Part shown: piece by piece, positions 1 through 9,089 of the stretch
Layout of the letters: the number at the start of each line of letters is the position of its first letter
Position numbering within the stretch: the stretch's first letter is position 1
NCBI GenBank assembly: GCA_944989445.1
Contig: CALYLW010001029.1
Location: 62,001-126,000, forward strand
Length of the DNA stretch: 64,000 nt
Direction of reading: 5' to 3'
DNA from: Ampullaceana balthica
Lineage: Eukaryota; Mollusca; Gastropoda; Lymnaeidae
Program-made: the position numbers and the translations under genes
Notes under the pieces: model-generated
The model's database searches: none
Seen by the model: only the letters and a program-made list of their open reading frames with translations
What the model was told of the DNA's origin: nothing

Positions 1-18
1 AATTAATCGATAACAGCC

Positions 19-21
<3 letters not shown>

Positions 22-87
<66 letters not shown>
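22..87. repeat. (TA)n microsatellite
   Basis: Uninterrupted TA dinucleotides running directly into the head of the CAA-rich element. A similar but shorter TA run precedes the copy near 40.9 kb, so these elements seem to sit in or next to TA repeats. Confidence 0.97.
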
Positions 88-89
<2 letters not shown>

Positions 90-930
90 TAGGGGCAAGT
101 ACCCGGCTTCGCCCGGGTTTAACAACAGCAGCAACAACAACAAAAAAAACAACAACAGCAACAAAACAACAAAAACAAACAACAAAAACAAACAACAACT
201 ACAACAACAACAGCAACAACAACAAAGCAACAAAAACAAAACAACAACTACAACAGCAACAACAACAGCAACAACGACAAAACCAACAACAGCAACAGCA
301 ACAAAACAACAAAAACAAAACAACAACAAAAAAACAACAAAATCAACAACAAAACAACAATAAAACAACTACAACAACAACAGCAACAACAACAAAGCAA
401 CAACAACAGCAACAGCAACAACAACAGCAACAACAACAGCAACAACAACAAAAACAACAACAGCAACAACTACAAAAACAAAACAACAACAAAAAAATCA
501 ACAACAAAACAACAACAAAACAACAACTACAACAACAACAATAACAAAGCAACAACAACAAAACAACAACTACAACAACAAAACAACAAAAGCAACAACA
601 ACAAAGCAACAACAACAAAAAAATTATTTTATGGCGATAATCGCCTTCTTGTTAATCTCGACACCAAAATGTTTATTAATTTGCGTCATTATTTTACGTC
701 TTAATTTTCAATAATTTTTATTTTATATAGCTCATATAGGGAAAAACTACATTTTGGGCCCCCGGGCCCCAGTATCTTATATATAAGGAACGAAACCTGT
801 TTAATAACCATTTCCGGTATAATTTTGTGTACGTGTACCAAATTTCACGTTATTTGGTTGTCCGGATCTTGAGTTATAAGGGAACAGACAGACGACGGAC
901 AGACAACAAATGCGTCTTATATATATAGAG
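88..930 (+). mobile_element. CAA-rich hairpin-headed repeat element, copy A
   Basis: The head reads ctaggggcaagtacccgg followed by cttcgcccgggt, a GC-rich hairpin (acccgg/cccgggt arms around cttcg). About 500 bp of imperfect CAA/CAG/CAAAA repeats follow, then a conserved block starting ttattttatggcgataatcg with a short palindrome (ggcgat-a-atcgcc), the C-rich motif gggcccccgggcccc, and a tail aacagacagacgacggacag ending in tatatatagag. The same order recurs at 4420 and 40881, which defines it as an interspersed family. The body gives Q/N/T-rich frames on one strand and L/V/C-rich frames on the other; these follow from CAA/TTG composition and are not credible genes. Class unknown; probably non-autonomous. 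Confidence 0.8.
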
Positions 931-967
931 ACTAGGGGCAAGTACCCGGCTTCTCCCGGGTTTAAAA
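931..967 (+). mobile_element. Truncated head of a second CAA-family element
   Basis: Starts immediately after the tail of copy A and repeats the hairpin head (actaggggcaag, then cccggcttctcccggg), but no CAA-rich body follows. The sequence runs straight into Helitron-related DNA. The head-to-tail join with copy A is exact to within a few bases. Confidence 0.75.
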
Positions 968-1013
968 TAAGGTTTTCTGTAGAAGCGTACACAACTAACT
1001 GTTTACTTGCATG

Positions 1014-2671
1014 CTATAAAATGGTACATTTAACAGTGTATGTGCTGCATGGCTTAATTTCAAGGATGTCACCATCCTCATCTTTCACAATAACAGTTTT
1101 GAGATCTTCAAATGAAATAGGTCCCCGAATATGGTGCAGCAGGAGGCGCATGTGAAATGCTTCTCTGTTGTGAGGATGCACAGTGTACACTCTTCCCAAG
1201 GCATTGTCTGTCACATATCCCGGGAAGTCTGCAAGAGGTATACCTTTTTTCGGATTTGCCAGACCTTTTGACTGGCATCCCAGCGAAAATGTCTAGGCAC
1301 TTCAGAATACAGCAATGTTTTTGCAAGAGGATCTGTTTTGCAGAGATCAAAAAACGCTGTTAATGTAGTCTTTGTTGGAGTGTCTGTCAAATGTGCTGTT
1401 GGCTGTTCTGGTTTATAGTATACTCCTTGGCCTCCTTCAAGATGTACTGCCAAGTGAACAACTGTTGGATACCTTTGATGGATGGGAAAGTTAAGCAGGC
1501 GCCACACTGCCTCACTGCTACTAATGTATCGTCCTTGTTGATAATTAATTGGTAACCCCATCAAGCCTGTTCGGCATTTCATTTGCAACAGTAAACATGG
1601 CTGCATCACTTCCCTTGGTAACATAATTGCAAATCTACTTGATGCTTGTGTTTCTATGACGTACATAGGTCATTCCATCCTGTGCATATTCATGCATGTA
1701 ACGGGCCCTCCACTGAAGGATGAAGGCAGCACCACTAATTTGCCAATATTTTCAGAAGTCACATTGTTGTCATTCCTTACTGCCTCTAATAGTACACCAT
1801 AGTCCTCAGCTCTAAGTTTTGTTTGGTTGAGTCTGATGAAACGCAATCTCTCATTCTCAACCTTAGCATACATATCCACTATGTATTGCTGGAAAAGGCG
1901 CGGGCATCTGAGGAGTGTATTAAATTCGTTGACTCTTTGCATCATGCGATATGCATAGTAGTCATTGCTTGTGGCCTTGTTTACATCTTTTATGTTCAAA
2001 TCATAGCCATCTTCTCCTCTAACAAATAGCAGAGGATACTGAAGTGGATCATATGACCTGTGAGTGTCTTGAAACCCTTTGAAGTGGCATTTGTGAGCAA
2101 CTTCTTGAATGCAGCACAATGTCTCTACGATCACCTAGCTCTCCAGCAATCATGATGCCACTTCACTAACAGATGGTGCATTGAATCTGCCTTTGTGTTC
2201 CTTTAATGGTGCTTTGCCGGAAATTTTGATTTTGTAGTCCACTTGAGTGTTATCCATAATCTCAGCAGCCATTTTAAATGACCTCACATAGCTGTTATGC
2301 TGATGCAGCATTCTTTGCAGTTTGAGGACAATGTTTCTGTCAACAGGACTGTCAAGCAAATCCAGTCGTCTTTGCACTTGCTCATCTTCTCCCAAGAAGT
2401 AAATCTGGAGATATTTGCTGTCTACAGCATTGACTGGATGAAGAGGTCCAGCATGGTGGTACACTTGGCCTTGGACCTTGAATGTTGGTGTCCACCCGTT
2501 ATTCACGACAACATTAGACTTGAAGGAAGTCACGGCAAACATATTATTGAATAGTCTAATAAGTTTCACAAAGTCCTTTGATTGTGCAGTTTCACCATTC
2601 AACAGAATGCACAATGGTTCTGGTGGCTTTAGAATTGGGGGCAGTTTGACTTTACCACTGGAACAGCACAT
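1014..2671 (-). pseudogene. Helitron Rep/helicase remnant (N-terminal part)
   Basis: Reading leftward, three broken frames resemble the Helitron replication initiator. The first (2671-2150) has the region before Helitron_like_N, with HAGPLHPVNA, KYLQIYFLGED and GRFNAPSVSEVA. The second (2134-1670) contains THRSYDPLQYPLLF, the run around YYAYRMMQR, and LPSSFSGGP, a Helitron_like_N signature. The third (1666-1211) carries GRYISSSEAVWRLLNFPIH and VHLAVHLEGGQGVYY, and a fourth short frame (1214-1014) continues with FHMRLLLHHIRGPISFEDLKTV. The known order of the family is kept, but the frames shift between blocks, and the segment that should lie between SFSGGP and GRYISS, which includes the HUH nuclease motif, is missing. 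No helicase domain is seen. It is a dead fragment. Family assignment is firm; subgroup (Helitron or Helentron) is not determined. Confidence 0.85.
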
Positions 2672-2739
2672 GCCTGGAGTTTCTTTGCTCAGCTGTTTCA
2701 GCTGCTCTGGGAACTCTGTGGCGGACCTGATCTGCCTGG

Positions 2740-3595
2740 ATTTTCGTATGTTATCATTGCGGGAGAGTACTCAACAACTTCCCAAAGTTTCATGCTCCTA
2801 TTTACACGGGAAGTTGGATATTTAATGATTAGTCTGTTTTATATAGCTCATATTAGGAAAATACCTACATTTTGGCCCAAGGCCCCCTAGTGAGTAATAA
2901 TTTTATATATTTTTTTTCGCATGTTACCATCGCGCGAGGGTACTCAAAATCTTCCAAAAGTTTCATTCTTCTACTTACATGGTAATTTGGAGAATTATTG
3001 ATGAGTCAGTTTGATATATGAAAAAAAACTACATTCAGGCCTCTGACCACCCAATGAGTGATAATTTTTATTAATGTTTCGCCAGTTACCATTTTGGGAG
3101 GGTATATAACAACTTCACAAAGTTTCATGCTTCTACCTACACAGGAAATAGGAGATTTAATGATGAGCCTGATTTATATAGCTCATTTAAGAAAAAACTA
3201 CGTTTGGGCCCCCGCCCACCCCCCCTACCCAGTTAGTGATAACTTTATACTTTTTTCGACTGTTACCATTGCGGGAGGGTACTCAACGACTTTCCAAATT
3301 TTCATGCTTCTACCTACTCGGGAATATGAGGAATTGGTGTTGATTCAGTTTTATATAGCCCATATAAGGAAAAACCGGTTTTGGGGCACACGGCCACCCA
3401 TGAGTGGAAATGTTTACATTATTTTTCACCAATTATCGTCATAATAGTGTATTTGGCAAGTTCCCAAAAGTTTCATGCTTCTACCCTCACGGGAGGTTGG
3501 AGAATTAGTTTTGAGTCAGTTTTAAATATAAGGAAAAAAAATACATTTTGGCCCCGCCCCCAGTAAGTGATAATTTATATAATTCATTTTTCTGT
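2740..3595 (+). repeat. Five degenerate tandem copies of a ~170-bp module
   Basis: Each copy has a variant of gttaccattgcgggagggta, then agtttcatgcttctac, acgggaagttggag, tttatatagctcatat, ggaaaaactacattttgg and a C-rich run, ending gtgataattttta. Copies start near 2740, 2916, 3079, 3253 and 3424. The second half (tttatatagctcatat to the C-rich run) also occurs in the conserved 3' part of the CAA-rich elements, so this array is built from that element's tail region. No gene seen. Confidence 0.8.
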
Positions 3596-4120
3596 TGTAT
3601 GGGGTTTATTTGTTTTCAAAGAAACATTTCGAAACGCAATGTTTGAGCTTAAAATGTGCCCTGCTGGTTTCGTTTAAGTTATGCAAAAAGTATAAACACA
3701 GTTGCTTAGCTACAGTGTTTATGCCACCCAGGGATGGACGATATTATTGACTCCTACCCTCGCCGATAAAAGGAAAAAGCTTGATCGGACGACTGGATAA
3801 AATACATATAGAATATACAAAAAAGAAACAGTGTAAAGTAAAAAAATATGTAATTTGCAAACAAATTTTATAAAAATATATACGTAATCTTGTTAGAGGC
3901 GCAACATTAACAGACATAAAAATAAACCATTTCATAACATTTAGTTCACAACAAAAAACACACACACTCACTGATTCACACATGTGCACACAAATACTTA
4001 AACGCACACCCACAGCGGTATATTAACAATTAAAAATATAAATTAAAATAATAACTGCTCTTTTCACTTTGTTTCCTATTTACAAATTAATATGAACTCA
4101 AACTATGACGTCACATCACA
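3596..4120. other. No recognisable feature
   Basis: AT-rich sequence with a short CA-rich patch near 3955-3990. I see no coding signature and no clear repeat. Confidence 0.5.
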
Positions 4121-4414
4121 TTATTTTATGGCAATAAACGCCATCTTGTTAATCTCGACACCAAAATGTTTAATATTTTACGTCTTAATTTTCAATAATT
4201 TTTATTTTATATAGCTCATATAGGGAAAAACTACATTTTGGGCCCCCGGGCCCCCAGTATCTTATATATATGGAACGAAACCTGTTTAATAACCTTTCCG
4301 GTATAATTTTGTGTACGTGTACCAAATTTCACGTTATTTGGTTGTCTGGATCTTGAGTTATAAGGGAACAGACAGACGACGGACAGACAACAAATGCGTC
4401 TTATATATATAGAG
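4121..4414 (+). mobile_element. Tail-only copy of the CAA-rich element (copy B)
   Basis: Begins at the conserved ttattttatggcaataaacg block and keeps the tail to tatatatatagag; the hairpin head and CAA body are absent. It ends 5 bp before the head of the next full copy, repeating the head-to-tail arrangement seen at 930/931. Confidence 0.8.
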
Positions 4415-4419
4415 TATAT

Positions 4420-4509
4420 ACTAGGGGCAAGTACCCGGCTCTCGCCCGGGTTTAACAACAACAGCAACAAACAACAAACAACAAACAACAAAAACAAACA
4501 ACAAAAACA

Positions 4510-4548
<39 letters not shown>

Positions 4549-5335
4549 AACAACAACAACAACAACAACACAACAACAACAGCAACAACGACAAAACCAA
4601 CAACAAAACAGCAACAGCAACAAAACAACAAAAACAAAACAACAACAAAAACAACAAAATCAACAACAAAACAACAACAACAACAACAACAGCAACAACA
4701 ACAAAGCAACAACAACAAAACAACAACTACAACAGCAACAACAACAAAGCAACAACAACATGAAGGACATTGTCGTCGCAGGGCAAGGGATGTGGACAAC
4801 AACAACAACAGCAAAAACAACACAAAAGCAACAACAGCAACAACAACAACAACAACAACAACACAACAACAACAGCAACAACAACAAAAACAAAACAACA
4901 ACAAAACATCAACAACAAAACAACAACAAAACAACAACACAACAACAACAGCAACAACAACAAAGCAACAACAACAAAACAACAACTACAACAACAAAAG
5001 CAACAACAACAAAGCAACAACAACAAAAAAAATTATTTTATGGCGATAATCGCCTTCTTGTTAATCTCGACACCAAAATGTTTATTAATTTGCGTCATTA
5101 TTTTACGTCTTAATTTTCAATAATTTTTATTTTATATAGCTCATATAGGGAAAAACTACATTTTGGGCCCCCGGGCCCCAGTATCTTATATATATGGAAC
5201 GAAACCTGTTTAATAACCTTTCCGGTATAATTTTGTGTACGTGTACCAAATTTCACGTTATTTGGTTGTCTGGATCTTGAGTTATTAGGGAACAGACAGA
5301 CGACGGACAGACAACAAATGCGTCTTATATATAGA
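4420..5335 (+). mobile_element. CAA-rich hairpin-headed repeat element, copy C
   Basis: Complete head, CAA-rich body, conserved 3' block and gacagac tail as in copy A. The body contains a 36-bp island that is not CAA-like (starting atgaaggacattgtcgtcgc near 4760), kept in the copy at 40881 but not seen in copy A. A 239-codon Q/N-rich open frame covers the body. I treat it as composition-driven because the frame is not conserved between copies. Confidence 0.82.
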
Positions 5336-5339
5336 GAGA

Positions 5340-5875
5340 TATATATATAACTTAAAACAGATGAAACAATAACTTTTAAAAACAACTGAAGCTGGTGGTG
5401 ATTTATACCTTTGGCTTTGATAAATGTGACGTATTTTATTCCTTAAACATTCAATGTTGAGAACCTTCTGATCTGCATTCAAGCTTTTCCAAATTACCTT
5501 GTTGTTAATCGTAATAGTTCGGTTTTATATAAAATCCCTTGATCACGGCCTTCTCAAAACATGTTTACTGCCAATAGAATAAAAGACATTCAGGCTCCCA
5601 GCGGCTTGTTTTCAAAATCAAAATTTCTAGGTATATTTATTGACCGTTTCTTGATTGATATCAAATTTGCTTTAGCTGACAAAGATTACTTTCATCTAAA
5701 ATTCTCCCTCGGGCCGAATATAATTGAACATCCGTAAAAACCTCGCGGCCCAGATAAAGTTTTTAGCGGCCTGGATGTGTCCCGCGGGTCTAGGTTTGAC
5801 ATATGTGGTCTAATGCCTCAGGCTCTGAGACAGCGGCGCCTTGCTACTAAAAACATGTCTAAATTATGTGCCGAA
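5340..5875. other. No gene seen; possible MITE fragment
   Basis: Unique-looking AT-rich sequence. The stretch near 5740-5800 (cgcggcccagataaag ... gtcccgcgggtctagg) resembles the GC-rich ends of hAT-like MITEs elsewhere in the window, but no boundaries can be fixed. Confidence 0.35.
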
Positions 5876-5879
5876 GCAC

Positions 5880-6725
5880 CTTATCTTATCTTATCTTATC
5901 TTATCTTATCTGTTTACAGACGCTCCTTCTATACAGAAGATTATTGCGTCCTACGCTTATCTATGGTTTGTGTTTAGTCCTGCATTTTTATTAGAGATTT
6001 AAATGTTGATAAAGTGTTGGTTTTCCTGGATTCTTCAGGCAACCCATTCCACGCCCGAATTCCGGACGGGAAGAAGGAAAACTTGCATGTGTTTGTTCTT
6101 GCATACGGAATAAGAAAGGTGTTTTTATCATTATGTCTATCTGAGGGTTGTATTAAGTTATCTTTGTGTTGTATTTCTAAATTAGAATTAATTGCTTTAT
6201 GTATGATTACTACTTTGCTTTTGGTTCTTCTATCCTCTAGTGTTTCAAGGTTTAATGATTTAACTAATGGTGTTATTCTTGTCAGTTTCGAATATTCTCC
6301 AGTAATGAATCTGGCAGCTCTTTTTTGAATTTGTTCTAGTTTATCAATGTTTTCTTTGGTGGATGGGTCCCATACAGAAGATGCATATTCTAGTACAGGT
6401 CTCACCAAAGTAAGGTAGCATTTTAGTTTTATATCTCTATTATATTTGTTAAAGTTTCTTTTTATAAAGCCTAAGGTTTTGTTTGATTTTTTAATAACTT
6501 CATTGACATGGGGATTCCATGATAGTTTCTCATTTATTAAGACTCCTAAGTATTTTGCATCTTTAGTTTGGATCAGTTCTTTTCCATGAATGTAATATTT
6601 TGAATTTATTTGTTTCTTTTTCTTTGTTACTCTTAACAGTTGACACTTTTCTGGGTGGAAAGACATACTCCAGTTAGTTTCCCATTTTATCAATTCATCT
6701 GCTGCAAATAGTGCATCAGTAGTGA
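5880..6725 (-). mobile_element. 5'-truncated non-LTR retrotransposon with (gataa)n tail
   Basis: Reading leftward: end of a reverse transcriptase ORF, a ~65-bp 3' UTR, then about six gataa units (plus strand ttatc repeats at 5880-5910). The 3' UTR holds a stem-loop (gacgc...cttct-gtat-agaag...gcgtc) shared with the SINE tail at 43.5 kb. 5' truncation with a simple-repeat tail is typical of CR1/L2/Jockey-superfamily LINEs. No target duplication could be identified. Confidence 0.85.
5974..6717 (-). pseudogene. LINE reverse transcriptase, C-terminal fragment
   Basis: An open frame of about 240 residues starts at the truncation point; MIKWE at 6693 is only the first internal Met. It contains the thumb and C-terminal region of a CR1/Jockey-superfamily reverse transcriptase: WSMSFHPEKCQLL just after the catalytic FADD region, DAKYLGVLINEKLSWNPHVN, TLGFIKRN, CYLTLVRPVLEYASSVWDP, QKRAARFITGEY and FPSGIRAWNGLPEE near the end. 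The catalytic palm (FxD and FADD motifs) and any endonuclease ORF lie upstream of the break and are absent, so the copy cannot act. The frame is intact to its stop, suggesting a moderately young insertion. Confidence 0.85.
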
Positions 6726-7138
6726 TTAAAATACATAATTACCAATTTGAGATTACATACTTTACAAGTAGGGATTACATACCTACCAATAAGGGGAGTG
6801 CATACTTACCAAGGTGACACTATTTACTTTGCTACTTATTTATATACATGCCTAAAAAGAACCATAACTTTACACCGTAAAGGCCTAAATATTTTTTTCC
6901 CAAATACAACTTCCTAAAATGTAATCGAAATATTGGAAGAAACGGTGAAGTGGTAAAAAAAATAATAATAAATAAATGTTTTTTTTTAAAAAAAATTTTT
7001 AAAATTTAAAATCTAAAACTACATGTTAAATATTGAACTTTAATCAGCTAAGTTTAAACAAAAACTTTTCAACTGAAAGAATTTCCCGAGAATAGCGCTG
7101 CGATGAGGCTGAAGACATTGTTGTCATGGTAGGCGAAG
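6726..7138. other. No recognisable gene
   Basis: AT-rich. Near 6740-6810 the words gattacatact and taccaa(t/g)aagg recur imperfectly two or three times. Nothing coding. Confidence 0.5.
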
Positions 7139-8300
7139 AGTAATAAATAGAAGTAAAAAAAAAGATTTTTAAAAACCACGTTTTTACAAGCGGACTAAAA
7201 AGAAGAAAATAATTTAAAACTTATTAGTTTAAGTACTTCGATTTAATATGACTAAAAACGTGGGGCGGGCGCTTATGAGGTTTCACATATGCGGTTCACT
7301 CATTCTCTCACTTATAGATCTCTCTTTTGCCTTCTAAATTAGAAATCTTTAATTTTTATACCAAACACCCACCCCACGTTTTTAGTCATATTAAATCGAA
7401 GTACTTGAACTAATAAGTTTTAAATTATTTTCTTCTTTTTAGTCCGCTCATAAAAACGTGGTTTTTAACAATCTTTTTCTTACTTCTATTTATTTTATTC
7501 TTTTTACCACGTTTTTATTAACTCGCTTTCGTTGGGCATTGTTTGTTTGTCCAAGATTTTTTCAAATCTGCCAACGTAAAATTGAACCACTTCTGATTGT
7601 CCTAGAGATCTGAAAATTTTACCACAGATAGATCTTGGATGACAATGCATTGTGTCAAAATTTCAGATCGTGGGGTGGGAGTTTGGTATAAGAGTTAGAG
7701 ATTTCTATTTTAGAAGGCAAAAATGATCTATAAGTGAGAGAATGAATGAACCGCATATGTTAAACCTCATAAGCGCCCGCCCCACGTTTTTAGTCATATT
7801 AAATCGAAGTACTTGAACTAATAAGTTTTTTAATTATTTTCTTCTTTTTAGTCCGCTTCTAAAAGCGTGGTTTTTAAAAATCTTTTTTTTTACTTCTATT
7901 TTTAGTCCACTTATAACAACCTGGTTTTTAAAAGTATTTTTTTACCTCTATTTATTTTACCAAACACCTCACAAGCGCCCGCCCAACGTTTTAAAAACAT
8001 TGTGATGTGGTCACGGGGCGAACTCACGGATGTCAACAAAAGCCGACGGTACAGATGCTTTTATATAGACTATAGATAAACTTAAAAGTTCAATAATTTA
8101 ATAACGGTACATTTGATCGATCTGAAATTTTGATACAATGCATTGTCATCCAAGATATATCTGTGGTAAAATTTTCAGATCTCTAGGACCATCAGAAGTG
8201 GTTCAATTTTACGTTGGCAGATTTGAAAAAATCTTGGACAAACAAACAAACAATGCCCAACGAAAGCGAGTTAATAAAAACGTGGTAAAAACGTGGTAAA
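7139..8300. repeat. Nested inverted repeats, fold-back element cluster
   Basis: The left arm 7139-7262 (aagcggactaaaaagaag ... atgactaaaaacgtgggg) is inverted at 7373-7500 and again at 7782-7905. The segment 7305-7372 is inverted at 7673-7735. A second pair is 7515-7675 against 8117-8290, sharing gtccaagattttttcaaatc and its complement. The word gatctgaaattttgatac in the right arm also marks the repeats at 56 kb and 60-62 kb. The whole can fold into large hairpins. No coding potential; class unknown. Confidence 0.8.
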
Positions 8301-8801
8301 TAATCTAAAATAAGATAAAATGCAAGCAATGGGACCCTATTATAATTATTAAAAACAATCACCTTAACCCCAAAAATAATATTTCCATTTATGAATTACT
8401 ACAATACTCATAGATCTGATAAAGTGCGAGAAAATGCAAATGTGGAAAATGAAGATGTGTATCAAACTTTCTTTGCATCGCATTACACCACGAAACTTCA
8501 TGCAGAAAAAGTTTTAAATTTTATAAAAATTAATTGGTTTGTGGTAAATTCATTTCAAATCTTTATCCCACATTTTGTGCTCATCGTCATATCTTCATAT
8601 TATAAAAAAATGTTGATGCATTTTATAAAATGACACCCCCCCCCCACACACACCGAATTTTTGTTACTTGAAATTTCGTCTTTTGTAGAAAATCTCTAAA
8701 ATAAATACAAACCTTATGTGGTTCCAGGATGGTTTGTTTCTCAAAAGTTTCAAATTGATTACATATCAAAATATTGGAGACAGCTCATGCCAGAAAAGTT
8801 G
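8301..8801. other. No recognisable feature
   Basis: AT-rich; an 80-codon frame at 8391-8633 has no recognisable motif and is probably chance. A C-run followed by CA repeats lies at 8634-8655. Confidence 0.45.
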
Positions 8802-9051
8802 TCATCTTTGGAATGAATAAATTACGATGGTAACCACCTTTGTCATGAATTGACATCCTCTGTTGGGTCGATTCTTAAACTCTAGGACTCGGCTCATCCT
8901 ATCACATGCGAGTCTCATCCAGCGGACATCGCCATAGAGGTACTTTTCAACAGGTAACGGAACTTCTCCGTACCAATTCCCCGGCCAGCCCGAGGCACTC
9001 CGCGAGCACCTTTGCAAGACTGCTCCAGTACCTGCATTTCGTATAAAGAAT
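8802..9051 (-). other. Possible exon or decayed coding fragment
   Basis: A local GC-rich island in AT-rich DNA with an open minus-strand frame of about 80 residues containing GWPGNWYGEVPLPVEKYLYGD and RWMRLACDRMSRVLEF, richer in W, R and L than the junk frames around it. A second frame on the same strand (WSSLAKVLAECLGLAGELVRR) is also open for about 40 codons, so the true frame is uncertain. I do not recognise the protein. No convincing splice sites or start were established. Confidence 0.2.
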
Positions 9052-9089
9052 CCAGTCTATTCGTCAACCACGCGTCGCGAAAACCGAAC

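Noticed and set aside
3..618. Leu/Val/Cys-rich minus-strand frames resembling membrane proteins (also at 4421-5026 and 40854-41480)
   Set aside because: They are the antisense of CAA repeats (TTG, GTT, TGT codons); hydrophobicity comes from composition only.
4394..5123. Long Q/N/T-rich open frames across CAA-rich bodies (also at 41176-41597)
   Set aside because: All three frames are open because the sequence is CAA-like; the frames are not conserved between copies and lack any non-repetitive domain.
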